Assembly: GCF_002018365.1 (NCBI RefSeq)
Contig: NZ_MVKX01000008.1
Coordinates: 1-64,000, forward strand
DNA: 64,000 bases
Origin: Acinetobacter amyesii
Lineage (GTDB): Bacteria; Pseudomonadota; Gammaproteobacteria; Pseudomonadales; Moraxellaceae
Direction of reading: 5' to 3'
In this document: one piece after another, positions 37,254-46,647 of the stretch
How positions within the stretch are numbered: position 1 is the first letter of the stretch
How the letters are laid out: every line of letters begins with the position of its first letter
The notes under the pieces: generated by a model
Database searches by the model: none
The model's input: only the letters and a program-made list of their open reading frames with translations
Told to the model about the DNA's origin: nothing
Program-made: the position numbers and the translations under genes

Positions 37254-37327
37254 GGGATGAGGAGCATGCTCTGTAAGATTGAGCATAAAACAACCTCTCC
37301 CTAACCCTCTCCTGAAAGGAGAGGGAA
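37254..37327. repeat. Dispersed intergenic repeat, copy 2 (inverted relative to copy 1)
   Basis: On the minus strand this reads TTCCCTCTCCTTTCAGGAGAGG, then GTTAGGGAGAGG and, further on, CTCATCC. It is the same unit as at 14178-14233, about 23 kb away. It lies in the gap between the convergent deaminase and CoA-transferase genes. Confidence 0.65.
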
Positions 37328-37400
37328 TTTAAAACATGAATTTTAAAAGTTCAAAAATGATTTATGCACTAGGTCTATTCCAAAATTTAATTAGGGAATT

Positions 37401-38639
37401 TTAAGCTGCAGGATGACTGAGTTGATCAATAATACCTTGTGCGGCCAATTCATTTAATTCAGCTTCAGTTCTATATTGGGACAAAATTTCTGTCGTGTGC
37501 TGTCCTAACTGTGGTGGTGCGTGACGGTATTCCACTGGTGTATCAGATAATTTCATCGGTGATCCAATCACTTTAAAATCATGATTTAAAGCATGTGGAA
37601 TATTCACCACCATTTGGCGGTGTTGAATTTGTGGTTCATTTAACGCGTCTTCTACAGAGTTGATTACACCGACTGGCACTTTTACCGCATGAATCGCATC
37701 GACCCAAACTTGAGCATCTTGAGTCAGAAAATATGCACTCAATAATGCAATTAATTCATCACGGTGCTTCACTCGATCTTGATTACGTAAATAGTTCGGC
37801 TGATCTAGCAGTTCGGTATAACCAATCGCAATACACAAATCTTTAAATTGCTTGTCATTACCACAGGCAATAATAAATTCCTTATCTTTGGCTTTAAAAG
37901 TTTGATACGGCACAATATTCGGGTGATTATTTCCCATACGCTTGGGTGCTTTACCCGAGGTCAAATAGTTCATGCCTTGATTGGCTAAAGCCGCCACCTG
38001 TACATCGAGTAATGACATATCGATATATTGACCGCGTCCAGTATGTTGCCGTGCCAACAATGCCGCCTGAATGGCAATCGTTGAGTATAATCCGGTCTGA
38101 ATATCGACCACAGCGACCCCCACTTTTTGTGCGCCGCCACCGATTACATCATCAGATTCGCCAGTAATACTCATCAAGCCAGACATGCCTTGAATAATAA
38201 AGTCATAGCCTGGTTCTTCTGCACGTGGTCCATCCTGACCAAAACCTGTAATTGAGCAATATACGATATTTGGATTTAGCGCACTGAGCGATGCATAATC
38301 CAAACCATATTTGGCAAGTGAACCTGCTTTGTAGTTTTCAATCACGACATCTGCCGTTTGGGCAATTTCACGGACTAGGGCTTGCCCTTCTTCACTGGCA
38401 ATATCAATGGCTACAGAATATTTATTGCGGTTCGCACATTGGTAATAGCCTGATTCTTTCGTCGCTTGACCTTGCTGATTAGGCATCCAAGGTGGTCCCC
38501 ACATGCGGGTATCATCCCCGACTTTAGGACGCTCAATTTTGATTACCTCTGCACCTAAATCAGCCAATATTTGACCGCACCAAGGACCTGCCAAAACACG
38601 GCTTAAGTCCAATACACGAATTCCTTTTAATGCACCCAT
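37401..38639 (-). CDS. Family III CoA-transferase (CaiB/BaiF), probably for glutarate
   Basis: This 412-residue enzyme starts MGALKGIRVLDLSRVLAGPW, typical for the family. The catalytic Asp is in PGYDFIIQGMSGLMS (about residue 150) and GGGAQKVGVAVVDI is a further landmark. It would transfer CoA between succinyl-CoA and a dicarboxylic acid. The glutaryl-CoA dehydrogenase gene two genes upstream on the same strand suggests glutarate as substrate, as in Pseudomonas gcdHG loci. An MFS carrier gene lies between. Other acyl substrates cannot be excluded. Confidence 0.8.
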   Translation of the reverse strand: MGALKGIRVLDLSRVLAGPWCGQILADLGAEVIKIERPKVGDDTRMWGPPWMPNQQGQATKESGYYQCANRNKYSVAIDIASEEGQALVREIAQTADVVIENYKAGSLAKYGLDYASLSALNPNIVYCSITGFGQDGPRAEEPGYDFIIQGMSGLMSITGESDDVIGGGAQKVGVAVVDIQTGLYSTIAIQAALLARQHTGRGQYIDMSLLDVQVAALANQGMNYLTSGKAPKRMGNNHPNIVPYQTFKAKDKEFIIACGNDKQFKDLCIAIGYTELLDQPNYLRNQDRVKHRDELIALLSAYFLTQDAQVWVDAIHAVKVPVGVINSVEDALNEPQIQHRQMVVNIPHALNHDFKVIGSPMKLSDTPVEYRHAPPQLGQHTTEILSQYRTEAELNELAAQGIIDQLSHPAA

Positions 38640-38690
38640 AGTTCACTCCAGATGTGCCATAGGATTTAGCTATGGCACAGATCTTTTTAA

Positions 38691-40118
38691 TTATTTTACT
38701 GTTGCAGTTTTTGCAGCCGCTTTTTGCTCTGCATCAGCGACATGTGTATCTAAACTTGCCAGTTTTTCTTTTTCCGCATCTGAAGAAAGTGATGCTTGCT
38801 GTGGGTCATATTGACGTTCACGAATGAACAAGCCTGGAATTACACCTGCAATAAAGTACGCAGCACCCATTACAATAAAGGCCATGGTGAATGATCCGCC
38901 AGCGGCAATCATACCAATGGTTGCTGGTGCAATGGCTGCGCCTAAACGTCCCATATTGTAAGCACCGCCAATAGCCGTACCGCGTACATCCGTCGAGAAA
39001 CTTTCTGCCATATAAGTTGCATTTACACCGTATGGAATACCGTATAAGAAACCGAAAGTTACGAGTAAATAGGCAATGTTGGTTGGTGTGTTATAGAAAA
39101 TGATGATTGGTAAGAACGCTGCCGTGGCTACCGTACCAAACACAAAGGTAATACGACGTCCGAACTTGTCAGCGGCATAGCCGGCTAAAATTTTACCCAA
39201 AATCATGGCGGTATAAGCACCTACCATATAGCCTGTCATGGCTTTAAAATTCATGCTGAGTTCAGTTTCTAGATACGTTGGCATCCAGTTGTTGACACCG
39301 TAATAACCGAATTGTAGAAATGCAGCGGTCGACATCCAAAGGAAAAACATTTTGCGATGATTGGTGTGTCCAAAAATACGTTTATAAATACTTTCAGAAG
39401 GCGCATTTTGATTAACCGCAGCATGTTGCTGTACAGGCTCAAGTTTTAATTCACGGCGTTTTAGCTGCTCAATTTTTGCTTCCTGCCAAGATTTTGGTTC
39501 AGGAACAAAACGCATAAAGATCAGGGCAAATGCAGCTGGAATAATGGTGACATAAAATAGCATGCGCCAGCCGTGATCTGGAATAATGGCACCCGCCATC
39601 AGCGTTGCAACGATATACCCCACGGTTTGACCCGTTTGCAAAGTCCCAAGTACCGTTGTGCGGTATTTGGTTGGTACATATTCTGCCATCAGCGTATTAC
39701 ACGCCATATAAAGTGAGCCCAGACCAAATGCGCCAATAAAACGTAAAATTAAAAATTGTTCATAGCTTTGGGTAAAGCCTAAAATACAGGTCATGATTGA
39801 GAAAAATACTACCGACCAAGCAATAGTTTTCACACGACCGAATTTATCGCACGCCCATCCACCTGAAATACCTCCCAGCGCCATCCCTGCTAAAGAAGAG
39901 CTACCAAGCATTCCTGCTTGAAATGTACTTAAACCAAATTCAGCCTTTAAACTGGTCAGGCTGAATGACAGCAACATGATGTCTACACCATCAATCACCA
40001 AGGAAATAAAGGCAAAAATAAAGGCCATTTTCCAAGTGTTGCTGGTAATACGATGCATCGTGCCTACATTAGAAGGCAATTTGAGCGTTCCTGCTCCGTT
40101 TTGCATTTCGTTATTCAT
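38691..40118 (-). CDS. MFS transporter, aromatic/dicarboxylic acid:H+ symporter type
   Basis: This carrier of about 475 residues has twelve predicted helices. It has the GGWACDKFGRVKT loop after helix 2, RFIGAFGLGSLYMACNTLMAEYVP (about helix 4) and AGYAADKFGRRI in the second half, typical of the AAHS/sialate-type MFS groups. I start at the ATG at 40118, which has AGGAG seven bases before it; the longer frame lacks such a site. Its place between gcdH and the CoA-transferase gene suggests glutarate or a related acid as cargo. The C-terminal tail is long, charged and Ala/Lys-rich. Confidence 0.8.
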   Translation of the reverse strand: MNNEMQNGAGTLKLPSNVGTMHRITSNTWKMAFIFAFISLVIDGVDIMLLSFSLTSLKAEFGLSTFQAGMLGSSSLAGMALGGISGGWACDKFGRVKTIAWSVVFFSIMTCILGFTQSYEQFLILRFIGAFGLGSLYMACNTLMAEYVPTKYRTTVLGTLQTGQTVGYIVATLMAGAIIPDHGWRMLFYVTIIPAAFALIFMRFVPEPKSWQEAKIEQLKRRELKLEPVQQHAAVNQNAPSESIYKRIFGHTNHRKMFFLWMSTAAFLQFGYYGVNNWMPTYLETELSMNFKAMTGYMVGAYTAMILGKILAGYAADKFGRRITFVFGTVATAAFLPIIIFYNTPTNIAYLLVTFGFLYGIPYGVNATYMAESFSTDVRGTAIGGAYNMGRLGAAIAPATIGMIAAGGSFTMAFIVMGAAYFIAGVIPGLFIRERQYDPQQASLSSDAEKEKLASLDTHVADAEQKAAAKTATVK

Positions 40119-40327
40119 TTCCTTGCTCCTCATTTTCCCAAATGAGTCATCGGCATTCCTATGTCTGCACATTTGCCTTTATTATTCTTTTTATTTCATC
40201 ACTGCTCAGGCTATTGCACAGAGTTACAAGAGTGTTTCACGATGAATCCTTTATTGATTAAGTTTATTTTTGCATAAAAAGTCTCTAAGGCACTCTATGT
40301 AGAGCACCTTATCGATATATAATTCAA

Positions 40328-41548
40328 TTAGTTACCAAAAGCCGCGATGCCTGTTTGCGCACGACCTAAAATCAGTGCATGTACATCATGCGTTCCTTCA
40401 TAAGTATTGACGACTTCGAGGTTGACCAAATGGCGGGCAACACCAAACTCATCAGAAATGCCGTTTCCGCCCATCATGTCACGAGCTACACGGGCAATAT
40501 CTAAAGCCTTGCCACAGTTGTTACGTTTAATCAGTGATGTACCTTCTACAGCTGCAATACCTTCGTCTTTCATACGTCCAAAGCGAAGCGCAGCTTGTAA
40601 ACCTAAGGCAATCTCAGTTTGCATATCCGCCAATTTCTTTTGTATTAACTGATTCGCCGCCAATGGTCGACCGAACTGTTTCCGGTCCATGGTGTATTGG
40701 TGCGCTGTGTGCCAGCAGAATTCAGCTGCGCCCATTGCGCCCCAAGCGATACCATAACGTGCACTGTTTAGACAGGTAAATGGACCTTTTAAACCACGTA
40801 CTTCTGGAAAAGCGTTCTCTTCAGGGACAAAGACATTGTCCATGACAATTTCACCAGTAATCGAGGCACGTAAGCCAACTTTACCGTGAATCGCTGGTGC
40901 TGATAGCCCTTCCCAGCCTTTTTCCAAAATAAAACCACGAATGTCACCTACATTGCCTTCAGGCGATACTTCTTTCGCCCAAACCACAAAAACATCGGCA
41001 ATTGGGCTGTTGGTAATCCACATTTTTGCGCCCGTTAGACGGTAACCACCATCCACTTTTTTGGCACGTGTAATCATGCTCCCAGGGTCAGAGCCATGAT
41101 CAGGCTCTGTCAGGCCGAAACAGCCAATGTATTCACCCGTTGCCAGTTTTGGCAGGTATTTTTGTTTTTGCTCTTCCGAGCCAAATTCATTAATCGGCAC
41201 CATCACCAAAGAACTTTGCACGCTGGCCATTGAACGATAGCCAGAATCAACATATTCAATTTCGCGTGCAACTAGTCCATAGCTAACATAGTTTAAACCT
41301 GCGCCGCCGTATTGCTCGGGAATGGTTGGGCCAAGTAAGCCCAGTTCACCCATTTCACGGAAAATTGAAGCGTCTGTTTTTTCATGACGAAATTGTTCGA
41401 GTACACGTGGTTGCAAACGCTCTTGGCAATAAGCATGTGCAGTATCACGGATCATGCGTTCTTCTTCTGTTAATTGCTGTTCCAAAAGAAATGGGTCTTG
41501 CCAGTTAAATCGTACTTTTGCTTTTTTTACATTGACCATTTGATTCAT
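40328..41548 (-). CDS. gcdH: Glutaryl-CoA dehydrogenase
   Basis: GcdH oxidises and decarboxylates glutaryl-CoA to crotonyl-CoA in lysine and glutarate breakdown. The 406-residue flavoprotein has the acyl-CoA dehydrogenase landmarks [17 protein letters not shown] (about residues 138-154) and [21 protein letters not shown]. The catalytic Glu is in [17 protein letters not shown] near the end, the form specific to glutaryl-CoA dehydrogenases. GAGG precedes the ATG. It is divergent from a LysR gene that presumably controls it. Confidence 0.93.
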   Translation of the reverse strand: MNQMVNVKKAKVRFNWQDPFLLEQQLTEEERMIRDTAHAYCQERLQPRVLEQFRHEKTDASIFREMGELGLLGPTIPEQYGGAGLNYVSYGLVAREIEYVDSGYRSMASVQSSLVMVPINEFGSEEQKQKYLPKLATGEYIGCFGLTEPDHGSDPGSMITRAKKVDGGYRLTGAKMWITNSPIADVFVVWAKEVSPEGNVGDIRGFILEKGWEGLSAPAIHGKVGLRASITGEIVMDNVFVPEENAFPEVRGLKGPFTCLNSARYGIAWGAMGAAEFCWHTAHQYTMDRKQFGRPLAANQLIQKKLADMQTEIALGLQAALRFGRMKDEGIAAVEGTSLIKRNNCGKALDIARVARDMMGGNGISDEFGVARHLVNLEVVNTYEGTHDVHALILGRAQTGIAAFGN

Positions 41549-41730
41549 CGCATCCTCTGCTTTTTCAGGTTTTCGTTGTTTTATTTGATGCTATGTGTGA
41601 AAAGTGATTCATTCAAACGATTAATTTGCATGTAGATATGCGCTTTTCGCATACCTAAGCATAGCTCACAGCGTGTTAAGCACTTTAGCCACTGATTTGA
41701 ACTGCGGTTTGCTTTATTTATAGACTATAG

Positions 41731-41759
41731 TGGTATATGAAAATCATTCTTATATGCCA
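41731..41759. promoter_or_regulatory. Candidate LysR operator in the gcdH-gcdR gap
   Basis: TGGTATAT (41731-41738) and ATATGCCA (41752-41759) form an inverted repeat with one mismatch and a 13-base spacer. It ends 35 bases before the LysR start codon, a usual place for an autoregulated LysR site. Confidence 0.45.
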
Positions 41760-41794
41760 TTTTGTGATACCTATCGATAAAAAGGACTTTATCT

Positions 41795-42730
41795 ATGCGG
41801 CGCAATATTCCGTCTTTGCAAAGCTTAATTTGCTTTGAATCTGCTGCGAAACACGCAAGTTATACGCATGCTTCTCAAGAGTTATTTATTACGCAAAGTG
41901 CCGTGTCGCGCCAAATTCAACAGCTTGAAGAATATTTAGGTGTCATGCTATTTAGCCGAACACGTCACGGTGTAGATCTCACAGAAGCAGGCAAGCAATA
42001 TGCAAAAAGTATTAAACCATTTTTGCAAGGCATCGAAAAAAGCACCTCAGATATTATGACGCACAAAGGATTGGGCGGTACTTTAAAGCTGGGCGTTGTG
42101 CCAACCTTTGCCACACGTTGGCTGTTGCCAAAATTACATAAATTAAATGCGCAACATCCTGAAATTACCGTGCATTTGGAAACCAGTACTAAACCTTTTT
42201 TGTTTAATGAAAATGTCTTTGACGCGGCGATTTTTGCAGGAACTCAGCAGCAAATTGAGCATTGGCCGGGCATTCAAGCGCATTATTTAATGGATGAAGA
42301 AGTGGTTCCCGTTTGTTCCCCCCAATTAATAGAAAACAACTTCCCCCATGCGGAAATGACTGATGATCACAGTTTTAATTTAAGCGATGACGAGTTACTT
42401 CAATTGCCCTTATTACAGCAAACCACCCGTCCAAGTATTTGGCAAGAATGGTTTCAAGCCCATCAGCTTCAGCATCCAAAACCATTTGATGGTCAGCGAC
42501 ATGAACTATTTTCTATGCTTTCTGTGGCCGCCAGTCATGGCATGGGTATGGCACTCATTCCACAAATGCTGATTGAAGCAGAACTGAGAAAAAAAGAATT
42601 GGTCATTGCATCAAATAAAAAACTGCACGGTAGCCGAAAATATTATTTAGTCCATTCGAGCCAAGACAGTTCACCGCAAATACAAAAATTTGTCGATTGG
42701 GTGCTACAAGAATTGCATCAGCTAAGTTGA
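41795..42730 (+). CDS. gcdR: LysR-type regulator of the glutaryl-CoA locus
   Basis: This 311-residue regulator has the N-terminal helix-turn-helix (ASYTHASQELFITQSAVSRQ, about residues 20-39) and an effector domain from about residue 92 (LKLGVVPTFATRWLLPKL). The GcvA-like features (RWLLPKL, then DAAIFAG) are common in regulators of amino acid and acyl-CoA genes. AAGGA lies eight bases before the ATG. It is divergent from gcdH; the symbol rests on that position and on memory of gcdR-gcdH pairs. Confidence 0.78.
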   Translation: MRRNIPSLQSLICFESAAKHASYTHASQELFITQSAVSRQIQQLEEYLGVMLFSRTRHGVDLTEAGKQYAKSIKPFLQGIEKSTSDIMTHKGLGGTLKLGVVPTFATRWLLPKLHKLNAQHPEITVHLETSTKPFLFNENVFDAAIFAGTQQQIEHWPGIQAHYLMDEEVVPVCSPQLIENNFPHAEMTDDHSFNLSDDELLQLPLLQQTTRPSIWQEWFQAHQLQHPKPFDGQRHELFSMLSVAASHGMGMALIPQMLIEAELRKKELVIASNKKLHGSRKYYLVHSSQDSSPQIQKFVDWVLQELHQLS

Positions 42731-42834
42731 AGTAATCGCTATATTTTGAGTACAGTAAATTCGCTGAATTATTCGTTCAATACATGCAACCGTACGCAAT
42801 GGACTTATCAATTAAAATATAAGGCTAAATATCT

Positions 42835-43536
42835 ATGCAAAAAATTGTGGTGTTTTCAGGTGCCGGCATGAGCGCAGAAAGCGGCATCAATACCTTCCGT
42901 GACAGTGATGGTCTTTGGGAACAGCATCGTATTGAAGATGTTGCTACACCGGAAGCTTGGGCACGCGATCCTGCATTAGTTCAGCGATTTTATAATGAAC
43001 GCCGTAAACATATTTTAGCCGCAGAGCCAAATGCAGCGCATAAATTAATTGCTGAACTCGATGATTTTTTTGATGTTCAAGTCATTACACAAAATATTGA
43101 TGATCTACATGAACGTGCAGGCAGTCAAAATGTACTACATCTGCATGGCAATATTCGTTACGCAAAAAGCTCTGACCCTCAGGCCCAATATACGCAGGAA
43201 TTGTTTCCCATTGAAGGTGCAGATTTAAACTTAGACACCGACAAATGCCCTGAAGGATATCCTTTACGGCCACATGTGGTCTGGTTTGGCGAAGCAGTTC
43301 CTGCATACGAAGATGCCATTGTAAGTGTACAAACGGCAGATATTTTTATTGTGATTGGCACGAGTCTGGCTGTCTATCCTGTGGCTGGATTGATTCACGA
43401 AATCCCAACAAACTGCCGTGCATTTTATATCGACCCGAAAGCAGACTATCAGCGTGTACCAGAGCAGTATCAATTGATTAAAGCTGGCGCGAGTGAAGGA
43501 ATGAAAAAATTGTTTTTGCAATTGGTTGCGCCATAA
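42835..43536 (+). CDS. cobB: NAD-dependent protein deacylase (CobB-like sirtuin) with degenerate zinc site
   Basis: Sirtuins remove acetyl or succinyl groups from lysines using NAD. The 233-residue chain has GAGMSAESGI (about residues 9-18), TQNIDDLHERAG, the catalytic His104 in LHLHGN and a GTSLAVYP motif. Y53 and R56 (FYNERR) are the class III pair that favours desuccinylation. E. coli CobB has paired zinc cysteines between the catalytic His and the LRPHVVWFGE segment; here only one Cys (DKCPEG) is present in that stretch. The zinc site is therefore lost or rebuilt with other residues. It is a single-gene unit closed by a terminator. Confidence 0.87.
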   Translation: MQKIVVFSGAGMSAESGINTFRDSDGLWEQHRIEDVATPEAWARDPALVQRFYNERRKHILAAEPNAAHKLIAELDDFFDVQVITQNIDDLHERAGSQNVLHLHGNIRYAKSSDPQAQYTQELFPIEGADLNLDTDKCPEGYPLRPHVVWFGEAVPAYEDAIVSVQTADIFIVIGTSLAVYPVAGLIHEIPTNCRAFYIDPKADYQRVPEQYQLIKAGASEGMKKLFLQLVAP

Positions 43537-43577
43537 AAGCACATTTTGGCATCAGTTTTGATCAAAAAAATGATATC

Positions 43578-43601
43578 GCCTGCTTCTGTTGCAGGCTTTT
43601 T
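43578..43601 (+). terminator. Rho-independent terminator after the sirtuin gene
   Basis: GCCTGC (43578-43583) and GCAGGC (43591-43596) pair around a seven-base loop, followed by TTTTT. It isolates the next operon, which has its own promoter at 43660. Confidence 0.85.
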
Positions 43602-43659
43602 GCTGTTTATAGCCTATATAACTTTACATAAGGCCAATAAATCACGCCATACACGCGTT

Positions 43660-43675
43660 TGGCATTCAAATTGCT
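43660..43675 (+). promoter_or_regulatory. Sigma-54 promoter of the NitT/TauT-type ABC operon
   Basis: TGGCATT-N4-TTGCT matches the -24/-12 consensus. The GG (43661-43662) and GC (43673-43674) are exactly ten bases apart. Transcription would start near 43686, about 38 bases before the first ATG. This points to induction under nitrogen limitation, though sigma-54 also serves other responses. Confidence 0.7.
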
Positions 43676-43723
43676 TAACAGTATTACGTTTTATTAAAAA
43701 AGTAATATTGGGGCTTGGTCAGT

Positions 43724-44668
43724 ATGGGTTATGTCGCAAGAGAGCTCAATCCAAAAAGTAAGCTTTTGCTTGGCTTAGGATCATTTTTAATTCCTGTGCT
43801 CATTTGGTGTGCAGTGAGTTATTTGCCATTTTTATGGCACCCGCAGGTACAAATTACGCAGTCTGGCAGTGTGCCGTATTTTCAGGTCGATAGCCGTGTC
43901 GACAAAGCGGTGTTTTATGCTGAAGCGCAATCTGCGGTCAATGCAGGTGCAGAACCACCGCAAGGTAAACTGGTCAATCCGATCTATCTACCTGCACCGC
44001 ATGAAGTGGCAAAAGCGCTGGTTACAGCCTTTATTACCCCGCCTGCCCAACCTGATGCCCCATGGTTTCATCAAAGCTTATGGCACAGTATTAAAATTGT
44101 GTTCAGCGCTTTTTTTATTGCCTCTCTCATCGGTATTCCGCTCGGCATTCTTTGCGGTTTTTCTCAAAAAATATCACAACTGACCGAACCCTTTGTTGAG
44201 TTTTTCCGTTACTTGCCTGCACCTGCTTTTGGTGCCTTGGCCGTTGCGATTTTAGGCATTAATGATGCACCTAAAATTGCCATTATTGTGATTGGTACGC
44301 TGTTTCAGCAAATTCTAATTATTGCCAATACCACACGGATGGTTGACCGGGGCCTGATCGAAGCAGGTTTTACGCTGGGTACCAATAAATTGAAAAGCTT
44401 ATTTCATGTGGTGATTCCAGCGGCACTGCCCGACATTTACCGTGACTTACGTGTATTGCTGGGTTGGGCTTGGACTTATCTAATCGTATCTGAACTGATT
44501 GGCACGACCTCTGGGATTACTTGGTTTATAACCCAACAAGCACGTTACCAAAACTTTGACAATGTCTATGCCGCGATCCTCATCATTGGTGTGATTGGTT
44601 TGGTGTGCGATGTGGTGCTGATGAAACTCGGTCAACGTCTATTTAAATGGAAAGCAGGAGCAAAATAA
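43724..44668 (+). CDS. NitT/TauT-family ABC transporter permease
   Basis: This 314-residue permease has an N-terminal anchor, a periplasmic stretch of about 80 residues and then about five helices. EFFRYLPAPAFGALAVAILG (about residues 158-177) and GFTLGTNKLKSLFHVVIPAALP are the coupling region of SsuC/TauC/NrtB relatives. I use the ATG at 43724; an in-frame TTG lies nine bases earlier. The ATPase gene overlaps its stop by one base. No binding-protein gene is in this operon; the orphan lipoprotein at 60458-61480 is the best candidate partner. The substrate is unknown. Confidence 0.85.
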   Translation: MGYVARELNPKSKLLLGLGSFLIPVLIWCAVSYLPFLWHPQVQITQSGSVPYFQVDSRVDKAVFYAEAQSAVNAGAEPPQGKLVNPIYLPAPHEVAKALVTAFITPPAQPDAPWFHQSLWHSIKIVFSAFFIASLIGIPLGILCGFSQKISQLTEPFVEFFRYLPAPAFGALAVAILGINDAPKIAIIVIGTLFQQILIIANTTRMVDRGLIEAGFTLGTNKLKSLFHVVIPAALPDIYRDLRVLLGWAWTYLIVSELIGTTSGITWFITQQARYQNFDNVYAAILIIGVIGLVCDVVLMKLGQRLFKWKAGAK

Positions 44669-45549
44669 TGAACAGCACAGAATTTAATGCCAGCACTTAT
44701 TTCGATGCAATTTATGCACGCCCTGTCATTTTAGAAGCAAAAAAACTCACACAAAGTTTTAAGCACGGCAAAACTGAACGCACTATTTTAAATCAGTTGG
44801 ACTTAAAGATTCATAAACGTGAATTTATCTGCGTGATTGGCCCATCGGGTTGCGGTAAATCGACCTTTAGCCGAATTGTGGCTGGGCTTGATCCTTACAG
44901 TAGCGGTGAATTGCTGGTCGATGGCCAAGCCATTGAAGGCCCAAGCCCTGAGCGTGGCATGGTGTTTCAAGGCTACACGCTTTTTCCATGGAAAACGGTC
45001 AAAGAAAATGTGATGTTCGGCCCTTTAATGAAAGGTGCCAGCAATGCTTCGGCTGAATCCAGCGCCCGCGAATGGATTGATATTATTGGTTTAGAAAAAT
45101 ACCAAGATCAGTACCCGCATCAGCTGTCTGGCGGGATGAAACAGCGCGTTGCTATTGCCCGCGCATTGGTCAATGAACCAAAAATATTATTGATGGATGA
45201 GCCGTTTGGCGCGCTTGACCCGCATACCCGTCAAAAAATGCAAAAACATTTAATGGATCTTTGGCAAAACATTGATATCACCATTATTTTTGTGACACAC
45301 GATATGGATGAAGCCATTTTATTGGCGGATCGTATTGTAGCGCTCAAAGCCAATCCTGGTGAAATTAAAGAAATTATTGAGGTCGATTTACCCCGTCCTC
45401 GTAATCCTGAACTCATGCTGAGTCCTGAATTTAAACAACTGCGCGAACGGGTAGATTTCTTGGTGCATGCACAGGAAGACGAGCTCGACCCTGCGTTAGA
45501 GAACTTACCAAAAATTCCGCGTATGACCCAAGTCAGTACGCAAAAATAA
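44668..45549 (+). CDS. NitT/TauT-family ABC transporter ATP-binding protein
   Basis: This 293-residue ATPase has Walker A GPSGCGKST (about residues 59-67), signature LSGGMKQRVAIARAL, Walker B ILLMDEPFGALDP and switch His in FVTHDMDEA. These match SsuB/TauB/NrtD-type proteins. It has about 25 extra residues at the N-terminus and about 30 at the C-terminus beyond the core. The ATG at 44668 shares a base with the permease stop (TAATG) and has AGGAG upstream, so the two are coupled. Confidence 0.88.
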   Translation: MNSTEFNASTYFDAIYARPVILEAKKLTQSFKHGKTERTILNQLDLKIHKREFICVIGPSGCGKSTFSRIVAGLDPYSSGELLVDGQAIEGPSPERGMVFQGYTLFPWKTVKENVMFGPLMKGASNASAESSAREWIDIIGLEKYQDQYPHQLSGGMKQRVAIARALVNEPKILLMDEPFGALDPHTRQKMQKHLMDLWQNIDITIIFVTHDMDEAILLADRIVALKANPGEIKEIIEVDLPRPRNPELMLSPEFKQLRERVDFLVHAQEDELDPALENLPKIPRMTQVSTQK

Positions 45550-45630
45550 CTGGATTAATCCCTCTTCATCTTTAGGACGGCCTAAATGATGTACTACAGC
45601 GTTGGACGGCCAACATTATAGGAATTGAAG

Positions 45631-46647
45631 ATGAATGAATCTTATGTTTTGCCACTTGTTGATATATCGAAAATGCAAAGCACGGAATTGTCAGAACGCT
45701 TAGAAGTAGCCTCTGCGTTGGATCAAGCCTGTAAAGATGTTGGTTTTCTATATTTAAAAGGTGATCAGTTCAATTTTGATTTTGCGACATCACTGATTCA
45801 GGTGGCAAAGCGCTATTTCCAACAAGATACTGCCAGTAAAATGCAACACTATATTGGGCTGTCGAAAAATCACAGTGGCTATGTGCCAATTGGTGAAGAA
45901 CAGTTTGCAGGCAACAGCTATGACTTAAAAGAAGCCTATGACATCAATTATGATTACCACGGCGAAACGACGGCATTTCCCTTGCTGGGCCCTACGTTAT
46001 GGCCAGATGATGCCACATTTAAAAGTACGGTCAGTGATTATTACCACCATTTACGCAGTATCAGCGAACAAATTTTTCAGGCCTTTGCTTTAGCATTGAA
46101 TGTAGATGAGCATTTTTTTGATTGCAAAATTACCCATCCGACCAGCCAACTGCGTCTAATCCATTATCCCTATAACCCTGAAGTGAAAGATGCCGAAGGT
46201 ATTGGCGCGCATACAGATTATGAGTGCTTTACACTGCTCTTACCGACTGCACCAGGTTTGCAGGTACTAAATAAACAAGGTGAATGGATGGATATTCCAT
46301 TGATTGAAAATACCTTGGTGATGAATATTGGCGACATGATGGAAATTTTGTCGAATGGCAAATATTTGGCCACCAAACACCGTGTTAAAAAAGTCTCTGA
46401 AGAACGCTACTCTTTCCCCTTATTCTGCGCCTGCAATTACGACACGATCATTGAGCCAGTACATTCAACTGAAGCGCCTAAATATCAGCCCTTAATTGGT
46501 GGTGAACATTTATTTAATCAAACCGCGCAAACCTTTAGTTATCTCAAAAAACGTATCGCTTCAGGAGAGCTGAGTCTAAGAAATGCTGTGCCTTTGTCAT
46601 CATTTGGTATGGATGAAAATACAGAAGTACAAGGAGCAAACGCATGA
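45631..46647 (+). CDS. Fe(II)/2-oxoglutarate-type dioxygenase, isopenicillin N synthase-like (second)
   Basis: This 338-residue enzyme has the complete triad: His and Asp in IGAHTDYECFTLL (about residues 190-202) and a distal His in ATKHRVKK. RYSFPLF gives the RxS motif for 2-oxoglutarate. VLPLVDISKMQ near the N-terminus is the usual opening. I use the ATG at 45631 with AGGA seven bases before it; a TTG lies six bases earlier. It follows the ABC genes after 80 bases and overlaps the next gene by four bases. I infer that it oxidises the imported compound, possibly to release a nitrogen or methyl group. It is clearly different from the dioxygenase at 33178-34167. Confidence 0.82.
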   Translation: MNESYVLPLVDISKMQSTELSERLEVASALDQACKDVGFLYLKGDQFNFDFATSLIQVAKRYFQQDTASKMQHYIGLSKNHSGYVPIGEEQFAGNSYDLKEAYDINYDYHGETTAFPLLGPTLWPDDATFKSTVSDYYHHLRSISEQIFQAFALALNVDEHFFDCKITHPTSQLRLIHYPYNPEVKDAEGIGAHTDYECFTLLLPTAPGLQVLNKQGEWMDIPLIENTLVMNIGDMMEILSNGKYLATKHRVKKVSEERYSFPLFCACNYDTIIEPVHSTEAPKYQPLIGGEHLFNQTAQTFSYLKKRIASGELSLRNAVPLSSFGMDENTEVQGANA

